Source: Tretioscincus oriximinensis (Eukaryota; Chordata; Lepidosauria; Squamata; Gymnophthalmidae). Taken from it: a DNA stretch of 64,000 nucleotides. Shown here one piece after another: positions 39,754 to 52,029 of this stretch. The stretch spans positions 203,291 to 267,290 of the forward strand of contig JAJVDF010001195.1 in assembly GCA_022410635.1 (NCBI GenBank), given 5' to 3'. The translations under genes were made by a program, and so were the position numbers. The notes below the pieces were generated by a model that was not told where the DNA came from, searched no databases, and saw only the letters and a program-made list of their open reading frames with translations. Position 1 is the first letter of the stretch. Each line of letters opens with the position of its first letter.

Positions 39754-42108
39754 GGATCAAATAGTGGCTGAAAGAGGAAGGGAAGCTGTTTCTTTAGCTA
39801 GGTTATGTACACCTTCACTAGTGAGAGGGCTAGATGCACCACAGAAGAAATACTATTCTTGCTGGCAGAGATGGTTCCATCAAAAGGATCTCTCTTGAAG
39901 AGCTAAACTGGGCAAGCCTATATGGTCGATGTATTCTTTATGATATTGTAAAACAAGCATTAAGCTTTAGTTGTGCCTAACNGGTAAACTGACATTATTT
40001 AAAATAATACTGGGTTAAAGTTGTACAGAAGGAATTAAGGAACAAAACTAGACTTGCTTACCTAGTGATTACCTATCGTCACACATCTCCCAATTCATGT
40101 TGTCAAAATGACAATACAAAAAAGTGCACAGCTTGAATGCAATACAGCCCAGTGCAAGAAATACAATCCAAATCTGAAGCCCATACCCAGACCAGAAAAT
40201 GCAACCTAAGTCTCACATACAATGTATAGAAGAAGCCATCCATTTCTTATTTATTTTGATATGCTTATCTATAAAGTAAGATTAAGATTTCCTTTAGATT
40301 GTGATCCCAACCTTTACAATTGCTCCTTCTAAGTTCATAACTTTTCTCTTCTTCCTATAACATTTAAACATCTTGATTTAAATATAAACAGTACTGGCTC
40401 TCACTTATTTCACAGGTGATGGTTTTTTTTTAGATTTCCTGCACTTTGTTCTCAGGCAAAAAAATCTATTGGTCTACAGTTTGTCTTCTGTTTCAATTGC
40501 TACTCTTTACTTTTTAGAAATACAATATATGATATCTATAAGCTTTAAACTCTCTTTTGCCTTGTTAAAATGTCTCATAATTCAAAACTAATGCAGAAGG
40601 AGAAAAAGGAATGGTTACTGTGTGTGTTCCTTAATGGACGAATCAGGAGAAAATAAATTAGCATTTCAAATGATCTGAAAAGAGAAGATACAATAGTTAA
40701 TTCAGTGTTGCTCACACTTGTGGATAACAATTTCAGAGAAATATTTTGGGTTAACAGCCATATGTCTGCCAACTATACTACAACATCTGCCACATTTATG
40801 AAAACATGTAAATTATGTTCAAAGTCATCTAAAATAGGCAGATTTCAAATATGCTGATCTGGTTGCTCACTTTTTCATAGAACCATGATGTTACACATGA
40901 AGCAGAAGGAAAAACAGATTTCAAACCTCAGAGAAAAGGGGAAAGAGGATCTGAGGAGTTCTGCAGAGAAACACAGACCAAAACAAACGCCTGTCAACTG
41001 CGGAGAGTTAATGTATTTATTAATTTNAATTTCTAAAATGTAAACCAAACTTGGATTCTAAACATATATCTNTGAGCTGGGATACAACAGCATAAGGGGA
41101 CTTATCACACCTAGAAGTAAGTCTGATTAATCCAGATTCCTCAGTCCTAAATACTGTTGATAGAAAATACTACAGGTATGAGAGTAGACTAGCTACAGTG
41201 GTTCTTGCACACTGGAATGCTGCTATTAAAAAAAATTAGTTAAGACTACTCCAATAATTTCAAGGTGCTTTTTAAAGTTCCTTTTCTAAAGTCTTAGGGA
41301 CAATCAATATTCTTGAATTACCTGGGTGTCACTACTGCTGCTGAACAATTCATGATTACATCTTAAGCCTTTGGGCTTGGTTTTAGGCTCAAGGATGTTT
41401 TGACATGAACATCTTGCATTCTGTGCCTTTCTTCATTTGCTGGTGTTTCACTCCAGTTCATGTAGATTAGTGCAAAATACAATAGGCTCCACCAACCACT
41501 AACATGCTCTGTCCACAACGGACAGAGCTTGATCCAAATTAGAAAGCTCCTGACCTGGAATTCTTATCGATATGATTTGCTAGGTCCATCAATGCATGCA
41601 TTGCANTGATCTAGATCAGGGAACCATGTAATCATGTCTCCTGTTCCATATCGTAAAGGAATCCATTTCAGTAGCACCTTCTTGCGTTGCCAAAATATAT
41701 TCCTGAGGCCAGGAACTTTCACTCTTGTCCATCAGAGCTTGTATAAGCTTCAGGACTAACATGAAGACTTGTTAGAATTATACGGTCATTGTACGCAAAG
41801 CATGGATGGATTACAGCTATTCCAGATCACTAAAGGTAAGTGAAGAAAAGCCATTTCAGTGTCTAGATNAAAGGCCATGAGGAAAACAAATCATTTGATG
41901 GAAAAACCCCCAAAGGGTCTGGGATTATATACTATTTTGAAAGCGTCTCTTTGGACAGTAGAAACTTTGAAGTGGCTTTACAAGTGTCTTCTCTGGAATG
42001 TCAGAAAACGCATCTAGGAACTCGAGTTTTTTCCCTTCTTGTAACTGGCTTGTATGTGACTATATGAGTAATCAAAAGTGGCTATTCCTACAGCATACAG
42101 ATCCTACA
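39754..42108. other. Intron 1 or flank, nothing recognised
   Basis: About 2.4 kb of AT-rich sequence without recognised coding or repeat content. Confidence 0.4.
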
Positions 42109-42215
42109 GAGCCAGTCTGGTGTAGTCTTGAGAGCCAGTCTGAAATAATGGTTAGAAGCCTCCCAGTTTGATTCTACACTCCTCTACAGTTCGGTGACCT
42201 TGGTCTCTTTTCCAC
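42109..42215 (+). mobile_element. Sauria-type SINE, 5' part only
   Basis: AGAGCCAGTCTGGTGTAGTC then a partial second head (GAGAGCCAGTCTGAAATAAT), GGTTAGAAGCC and B-box-like AGTTTGATTCTACACTCC. The 3' half is missing. The repeated head suggests a rearranged or double insertion. Confidence 0.65.
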
Positions 42216-42517
42216 TTTGTTGTCCACACAACATTTTGTGACCCCAATGACCACAGCACACCTCTCAGACAATATTCTAGAACATTCAGTTATAACTCCT
42301 GCCACAGCACAAAAATGCCACTCAGGAGTCCAGACCACATTAGAAGAGCTATTAAATGCCTTCCTTGTCCTTCTATATATCATACAGGTAATTTATGACT
42401 GTGTCTTTGGCGGAGCTCACGCAACCTGCTACAGCAGAATGTTTGGATTATTTTAACCATTGACTGACACATGGGCTCCACATTTTNTTTTCCACCAAGT
42501 CTCAACAGAATAATATG

Positions 42518-42717
42518 ATAGTCAATTTCAGAGAAATAGCCGTGTTAGTCTAGCAGAAAGTCCAGCAAAGGAGCTAGCAGCACTTTGAGACTAACTTGAG
42601 AAAAGTGGTTGGCATAAGCTTTCGTAGACAGGTCTACTTCTTCAGACGTGTCTACGAAAGCTTATGCCACCCACTTTTCTCAAGTTAGTCTCAAAGTGCT
42701 GCTAGCTCCTTTGCTGG
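42518..42717. mobile_element. Young fold-back element, Penelope-LTR-like, with 13 bp target duplication
   Basis: Nearly perfect inverted arms (42560-42632 and 42647-42719) share GTCCAGCAAAGGAGCTAGC, CACTTTGAGACTAACTTGAG and GCATAAGCTTTCGTAGAC with about two mismatches. The unit is flanked by ACAGAATAATATG at 42505-42517 and 42718-42730. A 13 bp duplication points to target-primed retrotransposition, not a cut-and-paste element. The minus strand of the left arm (42645-42611) reads CTGAAGA, a short stem, GAAA, GCTTATGC. The family match to Penelope-type terminal repeats is inferred. Confidence 0.65.
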
Positions 42718-42730
42718 ACAGAATAATATG

Positions 42731-43067
42731 GTTTGCTGTTCCAAAGTAAGCCACCCTCAGCAAAACCGTAAACCTTGGCTTGCCTGAGAAAAACAGTTCA
42801 TGATTCTTAGTCTCAACTTCGTATTTCCTCTCTTCTGTCATGGGGGAATTGCTCAATTAGATGGTCCACCTAAAGGCAGTNGAAGTCTGATATGCTGTAA
42901 TCGCAAGCACAGCAACTTGTGANCATAATNCAAAATGGATATTTAAAATTGATACATTAAATATAAAAACACTTTAAGAAAAACATGGGTCCCCCATTAA
43001 AGAGTATTCTTTGGGGTTAATATCAGGAGGAGGAAGGGAGGCAGGTATGTCCCAGTGCTCCACATAT
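42731..43067. other. Intron 1 or flank, nothing recognised
   Basis: Short unique stretch between the fold-back element and the SINE pair. Confidence 0.4.
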
Positions 43068-43292
43068 AATGTTGGACTCTTATCTGGTAGTCTCCCGGTT
43101 TGATTCCTCACTCCTCCATGAAAACCAGCTGGGTGACCTTGGGCCAGTCACAGTTCTTTAGAGCAGCTCCACCTACTTCACAGGGTGTCTGTTGTGGAGA
43201 AAGCAACAAAAGCTATGTGTGGCCCCTTATGCTTGGCCGTGCTGAGACCTTCGGGTACAGCGCGGGATAAAGCACAAATAAAATAAAATAAA
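43068..43292 (+). mobile_element. Sauria-type SINE, 5' truncated (first of a tandem pair)
   Basis: Starts inside the tRNA-like head (TTGGACTCTTATCTGGTAGT, CGGTTTGATTCCTC), continues to a GGGTGTCTGTTGTGGAG core, and ends CTGAGACCTTCGGGTACAGC plus an AAATAAAAT tail that runs into the next SINE. Confidence 0.85.
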
Positions 43293-43536
43293 AGAGAGCC
43301 AGTTTGGTGTAGTGGTTAGAGTGTGGGACTCTTATCTGGTAGTCTCTTGGTTCGATTCTCCACTCCTCCATGGAAGCCAGNTGGGTGACCTTCGGCCAGT
43401 CACANTTCTTTGAACTCTCTCAGCCCTACCTACTCCACAGGGTGTCTGTTGTGGAGAAAGCAACAAAAGCTATGTGCACCACCCTATGGTAGGCCGCCCT
43501 GAGACCTTCGGGTATAGGGTGGGATATAAATACAAA

Positions 43537-43571
<35 letters not shown>

Positions 43572-43580
43572 AATAAATGC
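43293..43580 (+). mobile_element. Sauria-type SINE, full length (second of a tandem pair)
   Basis: Complete: GAGAGCCAGTTTGGTGTAGT head with A box, B box GGTTCGATTCTCC at about 43349-43361, core GGGTGTCTGTTGTGGAG, 3' end CCTGAGACCTTCGGGTATAG, GTGGGATATAAAT, then an (AAAT)n tail of about 50 bp. The best reference copy in the window. Confidence 0.9.
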
Positions 43581-44205
43581 ATACAAATCCATGTAGAAGC
43601 ACTGACAAAAAAATAGGTCCTTGCTGTCCTGAAGTCCAGAGAACAATTTAGGAAGCGAAGATTTGTATTTTATGAATCATCAATAAAGATGACAAACGAA
43701 TAACGTTACTTTTCCCTAACACAATCTATACAATCTAGATTTCAATGTCTTTCCTTTCTCCATGCCTTTGCCACATCCAAGTTCTTTGAAGCCAGCAACA
43801 AACTAATATTTTATTAGGCAAGTAATTTAAACTCTTTGCAAGCAGAGAAGGTTAGGGAATGCACAACTCTTGAACAGTGACTAAAAAGCAACTTAACTTT
43901 CTATTATTTAGTTTCAGTGAAAACCTGATCAGAATCAATGCTGATGTTGGTAAAATCAGAAAAACATCAAAAACAACTACAGGATTAAGAAATGGCTAGA
44001 ACACCTGGACGTGTTCTGCTAGAAAAAGCATGACAGCTAGCTACATAGTAATTATCACAATTTATGGATCTAGAAAGATACAGAGCTTTTGTATGGACTG
44101 TTACTATTCACTTCTAATTACGTCTAAATTAATCAAAAAGCTACAGTTTTCAAAACCTTTAAATTAACAGAGAAAAGTGTCACATCAGTTCCATAATTTA
44201 TCCAC
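43581..44205. other. Intron 1 or flank, nothing recognised
   Basis: Unique AT-rich sequence. Confidence 0.4.
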
Positions 44206-44495
44206 TTTAGAAGAAGTGAAGAAGAATNTGGTTTTTACACCCCGTCCTTCTCACCTGAAGGACTAGGGTTTACAAGATTAATTTTCATCTGAAGACTTAC
44301 ATCTATTCTATCTTCCCCAGCTGTTTAATGGTGGTACTCATTTATCTAATTGAAATGTAGATTGCAAATCTGCTTTCTTTCGGATAGTGGAGTTGGCTAG
44401 AGATGAAGGTCAGTAGAGGGTGCTCAGAGGCCCTCGAAACAGGATCTCTCAGTTGAAAGATCATCTCTTAGCAACTGTGCCACTTGTGCCTTTAG
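44206..44495 (-). mobile_element. Sauria-related SINE with CTT tail, diverged
   Basis: Inverted 3' end (AGAAGAAGTGAAGAAGAATN, ACACCCCGTCCTTCTCACC) to inverted head (CCCTCGAAACAGGATCTCTC, CTTAGCAACTGTGCCACTTG). Confidence 0.75.
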
Positions 44496-44929
44496 GATTC
44501 TGAACTGGAAGCAGCCCCGTGAAGATTCAACTAGCCAAAATGGGCAGGTTTTTCTCCATACCCTGGGTCACAGGATATTAATAAACTTTATCCTCACTTG
44601 TTTGAATTCAAGGTTGCCTTATGAGGAAACAATCCACCATTACAAGTTGGCTCAGGCCTTTTCTGTTCTGGGCTTCATTGCAGAATAAATCCTAAACAGG
44701 GACCTGTTATATGCATCTGACCTGGGCAGGAAGGGTTTTAATATGGGTTTACATAAAATTAGTTTTTCACCTATCATTAGCTCTGACTGAATCACTGTTC
44801 TTAAAATGTATCAAAGATTATTTTACATTGCTTTGGAAGGGAGTAACAGGTCATATTCTTTGTTTCATCTATTTTTTANACATTTTTCTAAAAAATATAT
44901 TAAGATATATTACTGAACCAAATGAGATC

Positions 44930-45425
44930 TTACTTGTTGCATTACAATAGTCCAATTTGGAAGTTAGCAGAGCATGGATTATGGCGGCTATATCATCCCT
45001 GTGGCCATAATTGGTGAACCAGATGCAAGTGGATGTAGGCACTCCTGGCCACCACCTCTACCTGATCTTCCAAGTGTCAGTGCAGAATGCAGGAGCACCC
45101 TCAGATTTTGCACTTGCCCTTTATAGGCAACTCAATTCAATTGAGAGAGGGTGTCCCCCAACTTCATAAACCAGAGATGCTCCAACACACAGCACCTCCA
45201 TCTTATCTGGATTGTGCTTCCAATTTATTGGCTCCTATCCAGACCATCACTAACTCCAGGCACTTTTCAAGAATTTCAGCCACCTCTCCTGATTCAGATG
45301 GAACAGAGAGATAGCGCTGAGTGTCATCTGCACTTTACTTCCAAACTCCTGATGACCTCTCCCAGCGGCTTCTGATAGCTGTTGAACAGCATGGGAGATA
45401 AATTTGATCCTTGAAATGAGTTCCC
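44930..45425 (-). mobile_element. L2-group LINE RT fragment
   Basis: On the minus strand the block reads as broken RT: NSYQKPLGEVIRSL-like sequence near 45385-45340 next to a degraded YADDTQ region, then downstream segments to about 44930 (CTAACTTCCAAATTGGACTA). Several stops and frameshifts. Confidence 0.65.
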
Positions 45426-45461
45426 AGGATATTGAGCAAGAATGTCACAAAACCACTATTT

Positions 45462-45605
45462 GGTATCAGCCTTGNAGATTTGAAGGATGAAGTTTAAGAG
45501 ATAAGTTGATTGAGATATATGAAATCAGGCATGGTATGGAAAAGAACAGCTTTCTTTATCACACAACATGAACAACATGGAAAAGTATTTTTTATGTCAG
45601 AGCTT
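45462..45605 (+). mobile_element. CR1-group LINE fragment, diverged
   Basis: AAGAGATAAGTTGATTGAGA, TATATGAAATCAGGCATGGT and TATCACACAACATGAACAAC match the [10 protein letters not shown] and LSHNTRT coding region of other copies. Confidence 0.6.
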
Positions 45606-47324
45606 CATCAATCTATCCCTACTGTGGAATGGTACTGGCTGAAGTTGAATACAGTGAACATAGTGCCCACCGTAACATACTATTCACCAGAACAATGCTA
45701 TAGTATAAGAGGTGTTTATTTTCTCTGATAATTTACNAAACTGTTGTAATCAACCTTAAAAGGAAACATATTTTCAAATCTAAACAGGATGTGTCCTTTT
45801 ATATTGGCAAGGGAAAAAGCAGAATTCACTAGTGCAGGTTTAAATTTCATGCAATTTTATTGTGATATGATTTGAAGCTCCCATTTGTAACAAAAGCAGT
45901 CTGGTGTGATAGGAGGAAAAAAANCCAGCAATCATTTGTTTAAAGCCTAGTATCTTGGAAGAGTCTGTAATACTGTAAACAGTTTGGAAAGTGAAGGTTC
46001 AATTCCCAGTCTTTATCATGAAGTAAACAATGGCAAATCGTTTAGGTATGTCTCCAAGGAAACTGTATAAAAGTGCCCATATTGTCAACTCAGTGGTACC
46101 CAACAACAACCCTGATCATTTAAGGCAAAAAGTCTCACTAATGAAAAAAAGAAAACACCCTTTACCCAAGAGCCTGAGAGTTTTGCTTAATAGGCTCTGT
46201 GAATGTCATTTTCCAGCTACAAAGAGGTGATTATACTTGATGGACATCTAGGTGTTGTTTCAAAAGCCAATAGCAAGGATAGTGGAACACTAATAGGTTG
46301 TAAACACATACATCAATGCAAAAATTTAGTCTTGACATTGATTATATTAAATGACACGTTTTTCTCCCCGTAGATGTCCATTTCCAATTTTAACAACTGT
46401 TTTGAACAACAATTTAAAAAATCTACACTTTTATCTGAAAGCCAAAAACTCCATTTCAATTATTATCCAAAGAGAACCAAACTATTTTTTCTTGCTATCA
46501 TTCTATAGTTTTCTAACTGTATTCAGGGAAAACTGTTAGATCTCGCATTGGAAAGAAACAGGCTTTATCAGATGTTCATTATATGTGTTAACATAAGGGA
46601 CAAACTGTTCCAGTTCTCCCCACCATTACTACCTTGGAGACCAAAATGCACAAGAAGCCCCTACAGACAAATGGAGGCATTTTATTTTTTTAGATTGTTG
46701 TCAATTATTTAGATTGCCAGTAATAGCAGCTATTGTATGTAGAACAACCAAACATTAACAGACACAAACATCTGAAAAGGACTGGTAAGTGGCTGACATT
46801 TGTTGCTCACACAAGTAGCTTTTCACATGCCATGTACACTTAGGGCAATGTTAAATAGTTCCAATTTGTAGAAGACATTCAAGAGGCCATGTATTAACTG
46901 AATAAATACACAGAATGTATTAACTGAATACTACACAGAATGGGCTTTTTCTATTAAAAAGCAGATATTCACTGCAGAAACACTGCAGACTTCCTCTGGA
47001 AGGAAGAAATAGTGGGCATCACTGGAAGATGCTATCTAAAGGACAAGATGCATNGTACTTTCAGAAGCTAGCATAAGAGTTGTACTATATCAAATAAAAG
47101 AGGGATCTAATCCAACAGGCTTTTCTCATACCATTCAGCCAAATACCATAATTTGTAAATGGTGTAATAGCTTTTTCTCGTTTCTTTGCTCATCCCATTC
47201 ATTCCATCTATTCATACCACTGATTCAAAAGATAAACTAAAATTCTACTTGGGTAGAGTTAACACAAGAAGATTCACGNATAGTGTTAAAATAGCAATGC
47301 TATTACTCTGGTTTTTACAATATA
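45606..47324. other. Intron 1 or flank; short tandem repeat at 46890-46941
   Basis: ATGTATTAACTGAATA occurs twice, about 27 bp apart, within two imperfect tandem units. No other element recognised. Confidence 0.4.
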
Positions 47325-47565
47325 TATTACAGGTTTATGGACACCAAAGGTATAAATGGATACTAGGATGGATGTCTGGATGTTGCCTCTGGGATGGAGC
47401 AACAGGCAGGACTCCTGAAATACCATTTGCAGGGAGTCATGAACAGGTGCATATTTTGCTTTCCTCTGTTNGGACTGCCCAGGTGCATCTGGTGGGCCTC
47501 TGTGTGACACAGAATGCTGGACTTGATGGGCTGTGGCCTGATCTTCTTATGTTCTTATGCCCAAG
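47325..47565 (+). mobile_element. CR1-group LINE, 3' terminal fragment
   Basis: Begins ACAGGTTTATGGACACCAAA (RFMDTK) and runs through GGAGCAACAGGCAGGACTCC, GACTTGATGGGCTGTGGCC to CTTCTTATGTTCTTATG. High similarity to the 25202-25828 3'UTR. Confidence 0.9.
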
Positions 47566-48249
47566 AAGAAAACTAATGGCTTTAAACAAATGAAAAACTC
47601 ACTATGTTGTAGAGTGTCCCCACACCCTACGTTAGAGATCCAAAGCAATGAACTATGTATTTTAACCTTCTGCTATGTTTTCTTGAGATCTTAAAGCACT
47701 TAACAAAAATGCAGCTCAAAGTTGTTTGTCATTTTATGTTTTAAGTTTCACCCTTTAAAAAAATTGTACTAATGCTTCATAATCTCCCCAAATACAGAAA
47801 CTTCTACTTTTCAAAACACAGAATATCCTCCTCTAATGCAGAATCTTGCCATAATAATGCAATTTACAAATTATGGCTATGGATCTCCCAAGGTGGTTCT
47901 GAGTTCTTCCAATATGATTTGCCACTTTCAAAAGCTCAGATGAGAAATTATTCATGCAACATACTGAAGGCTTATCCTGATCATGTGTTTTTAATTGGAT
48001 TTTGTGTGCTTCTACTTGTGTGTTGCACCTCTGCTGTATTTAATACTGAGTGTCTGAGTATGTGAGAAAGGAAGAAGATGACATTCTTCCCATCAAGTCA
48101 TAGCACTGAAGTTCTCTCCAGGTTGAATAAGGAGCAGATGTCTTGTATGGTATTGAAGTCTTTAAAGTGAAGAGGATGCTGGCATCAGTGTGCTTCATTA
48201 CCATAGCCTGGGAAATACCTGTGTCATGGTGTTGGCATTAGTGTGCTCA
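47566..48249. other. Intron 1 or flank, nothing recognised
   Basis: Unique sequence, no recognised element. Confidence 0.4.
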
Positions 48250-48257
48250 GCCTAGAG

Positions 48258-48445
48258 CAGGGGTNGGCAATTAATTTTTCCCAAGGGGCCGCATGAGAAA
48301 TTGGGGTGGTTTTACAGGGCCGGATTAATATAGTTAACTCAGTTCTACCCAATACTGTATATAACTCTGAGCTAAGAGGGGCGGGCCGGTCAGAGACAGT
48401 AGGAGGGCCGCATGTGGCCCTCGGGCCGCCCCTTGCCCAGGTCTG
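48258..48445. mobile_element. 188 bp hAT-type MITE with 8 bp target duplication
   Basis: Ends CAGGGGTNGGCAA and TTGCCCAGGTCTG form imperfect terminal inverted repeats. GCCTAGAG is duplicated at 48250-48257 and 48446-48453. The interior is GC-rich (GGGGCCGCATGAGAAATTG, GGCCCTCGGGCCGCCCC). The CAGGGGT end with an 8 bp duplication is the standard Charlie-like hAT pattern. Confidence 0.88.
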
Positions 48446-48453
48446 GCCTAGAG

Positions 48454-49504
48454 GAATATCCTAAAGCCTTGGCTGGATGTAGTCGGTTGGTTTATCATGT
48501 AGCACTGGTATGTTCACTATTTCCACATGCAGGTAATCAGGAAAAAAAAATCCTACTTTTTTCAAAACAGCTCTGCAGGAAACTTTCCCACAACACGTAA
48601 TTAAAAAATCATCAGTAAATAATCCCCCTTAAATTGATTCAGGAGCTCATACCTGCAGTCTCAGTTCAGCTAGAGTCATATAACAGTAGCCCAGAATTTA
48701 TCTAATTGAGGACTAGAGCATCAAAAAATTGCACTATTGAATGAATGAATGGTTTAATGAATGATATCTCTCTTGAAAAAAACTTATTTAGTTTGAAATT
48801 TACCTGAATTTTCCAAATAAAATTTTTCTGATGTTTTTTATCTGAAATCAGAGGATTCCTCTAGTGACATTCACAGAGGGAAACTTATATAAATATTGGA
48901 GCACAGAATCTGACCAAACATGACAAGTTCTATGTTAGACTGAGACTAGTGCTTATAGCAAAACATTTCCTTCTGAACAGGTGGTTTTCACCAGTTACTT
49001 TCCTGTAAAAGCTAATTGCCTAATTAAATATTTAATTACTAAGCAATTATCACTTAAAGATTTAAATGCTAAGTGCTCAGTTGCATCCCAAACTACTCCA
49101 GGAGGTGGGGAACTGGCCCTCCTTTAGTAACAATCCAGTTGATGGAGACAGGACCAGGTGAAAAATACCAACATCTGTCAAATAGAAGCTAATTTTAAAG
49201 CACAAATACCGTAACGCTCTATTCAGAAATCCATATAATCTGGCACTAAATCAAGAATAGATTTGAAGAGTCACATAATAACAGCAGGTCGCAGAGTAAC
49301 TAGGTTACTGTCAAGTTTAGGATTATGGAATCTGTGACCTTCTAGATATGGCAGGACTCCTANTCCATCAGTCTCAGTCACATCTGCCAATGATTACATC
49401 TGATGGACATTGTAGTTCCAATCCTCTGCATTTCCCATTCTCTGAAACCCAAATCTACCTGAAAATAGTAGGTATTATTTTTGATAAACATCATTGAACT
49501 TAGA
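48454..49504. other. Intron 1 or flank, largely unrecognised
   Basis: Positions 49335-49445 loosely resemble a dispersed CATTGTAGTTCCAA-type repeat seen also near 60215; too weak to classify. Confidence 0.35.
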
Positions 49505-49590
49505 AACATAGAATCATAGAGTTGGAAGGGACCTTGGGGTCACTGGNTCCAATCCCCTGCTCAATGCAGGATTCACTAAACTTAAAAGTT
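49505..49590 (-). mobile_element. CR1/L3 3' end fragment
   Basis: GAATCATAGAGTTGGAAGGG followed by ACCTTGGGGTCACTGGNTCC and AATGCAGGATTCACTAAAC. This is the LINE 3' segment also seen at 940-990, the end of the 931-2904 element. Confidence 0.6.
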
Positions 49591-50769
49591 CCTACTTTAA
49601 ATATGAAGTAAATATGAAGTACTCTACACAATTGGTGAAACCTAAAACATGCACAATCCCCAAAGGGAGCTAATGTCAATAAAAGAGAAACCCTTGGGGC
49701 CAGAAAATACAATCCTGGGGGAGGGCGGCAGGAGGGAAATCATGTCATACTAANTACAGTGAACCTGCTATCTTCCCACATTAAATCTGAAAGCTTTGTA
49801 CTTTTAATTCCCATAGAAGATTTTTCACCAGGTGCAGTTTCTAACGCTTGTTGTATCTGGAGAGAAAATCACTTTTTCACATACATTAAAGCACCAAAGT
49901 TCTATTCCTAATTTTAGGTGGGAACTCTATGCTAGACTTTCTTTAAATATATATTTTTAGTAGATCAAAACAACTTTAACCATAGGACCTATAGTTACAG
50001 GAATAGAAGAATCAGACTATAAAAGGGCAAATGGCAAACACATTTAGTTTATACTGTATATAGACAAGCTTAACATATTANTGAGAAAGTAGAATGTCTG
50101 TTAGAGAAGGAAGGACAAGCTTTATGTGTAAATCACTTTTTCACTTCTTTACTATGAGGCAATTCAGGGCAAATTAATATTTGCAAACACAGAAGCTACA
50201 ATTAAAAAGTTTTCCTTACATACCCCCAAACAAGGATTGCTTGTCAACAATCATTCAGATTTCCAGTAACAAAGTATTATGCAACTTATATAACACCAGA
50301 TTTATGTCCAAGAGTCAAAATGGTACCATTTTTCTGTCCTCCTTCTGGGGAAAAAAGAAAGCTAAAGAACAGAATATTAATTTTGTCTCTAGGTACAGTT
50401 AAATACATTTGATGCATTAAATTTAAACCTCTTAATGAACTTCCTCTTCAAAAAGTATGTTGAGTTTCAACTAGGAGGGAGTATGCCATGAAAATATGTG
50501 CCATGTAAACCACTGATTGTGCTATAAATGGGGGTGGGTGGATAGCTGAATCTTGACTAAAACATTTATGATATTTTCATAGGCAAGCAATGTATCTGGG
50601 GATCTGAGAATTTTACATTTACATGCTGAACTTTTGAAACAGAATTCCTATAATTCTGCTGATCGTAGAGGAAATCTTGGGCCATTCTTAGGTTCAGATC
50701 TGGACTCTCACTCAATTGCAATGGCAAGCTGTTTGGCCTTGAACATTCATGCAGTTCACTCCACTATGT
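49591..50769. other. Intron 1 or flank, nothing recognised
   Basis: AT-rich unique sequence. Confidence 0.4.
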
Positions 50770-50774
50770 ATTAA

Positions 50775-51702
50775 GAACGTAAGAACATAAGAAGAGCCAT
50801 ACTGGATAAGGCCACAGCCCCTCAAGTCCAGCATTCTGTCTCACACAGATGCCCACCAGATGCACCTGGGCAGTCCGAATAGAGGAAAGCAAAATATGCA
50901 CCTGTTCATGACTCCCTGCAAATGGTATCTCAGGAGTCCTGCCTGTTGCTCCATCCCAGAGGCAACATCCAGACATCCATCCTAGTATCCATTTATACCC
51001 TTGGTGTTCATAAACCTGTCTAGTCCTGTCTTGAAACTATCCAAGCTATTAGCTAACACTACCTCTTCGGGAAGTCAATTCCACAGGCCAATGACCCTCT
51101 GGGTGAAAAAATACTTTCCTTTGTCTCTTCTCACTTTTCTACCTAACAGTGCCCTCTGGTCCTAGTGTTGTGTGATAGAGAAAACATTTTTTCTCCATTC
51201 ACCCTGTCCACCCCATGCATGATTTTGTACACTTCAATCAGATCACCTCTCAAACGTCGCCTTTCGAGGCTGAAGAGGCCCAGGCGTTGCAGTCTGACTT
51301 CATAAGGGAGGTGGTCCCGACCCTTGATCATTTTTGTTGCCCTTTTCTGCACCTTCTCCAGTTCCAAAATATCCCTCTTGAGAAGTGGTGACCAGAATTG
51401 AACACAGAATTCCAAATGTGGCCTCACCACAGATTTATAAAGAGGCAAAACAACATTTGCTGACTTGTTTTCGATTCCTTTCCTAATTATCCCCAACATG
51501 GAATTTGCTTTTTTTGCTGCTGCTGCACACTGGGTTGACATTTTCATTGAATTGTCCACCAACACCCNAAGATCCTTTTCTTGTTCGGTCACAGAAAGCT
51601 TAGTTCCCATCAGGTGGTAGGAGTAATTGGGGTTCTTTGCCCCAATGTGCATGACCTTGCACTTGCTTAAATTGTAGTGCATTTGCCACTTAGATGCCAC
51701 AG
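50775..51702 (-). mobile_element. CR1-group LINE, longest RT C-terminal copy
   Basis: From the 3' tail on the left (AAGAACGTAAGAACATAAGA) through the 3'UTR to RT code. The frame 51700-51143 gives 185 residues: [84 protein letters not shown] short deletion after NTRTRGH breaks the last part. 5' truncated at about 51702. A remnant, not a host gene. Confidence 0.92.
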
Positions 51703-52029
51703 CAAAAGACTGCCTGACTCTTGGGAGCTTAACTTGCCTATGCTGTCCCCAGTTCTGGCAGGAGAAATCACTGCCATCCCTGTGGTCAACCTGAGGTCCT
51801 TGTGCCGTATCTCATCCCCCTCCATGATTGTCAAAAAATGGTACTAATGTGTAAAATTAAAAAGGCCATAAATGGATAACTATTGCTGGAGCAAATTTCA
51901 TGCTGTCTCAAGCCACACTGTAGAATCCCAGTAGATCAAATGGTGGGGAAAGTATACTTTTAGAACTACAATGAAGTTTCCTTTCCAAGAAAACCATGTG
52001 ACTTTTTAAGCGTAAAAACAAAACAAACC
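51703..52029. other. Intron 1 or flank, nothing recognised
   Basis: Short unique stretch. Confidence 0.4.

Noticed and set aside
43293..43370. Possible tRNA gene in the SINE head
   Set aside because: A and B boxes are present, but the sequence is the 5' part of a SINE with a core and tail; no cloverleaf of a functional tRNA is evident.
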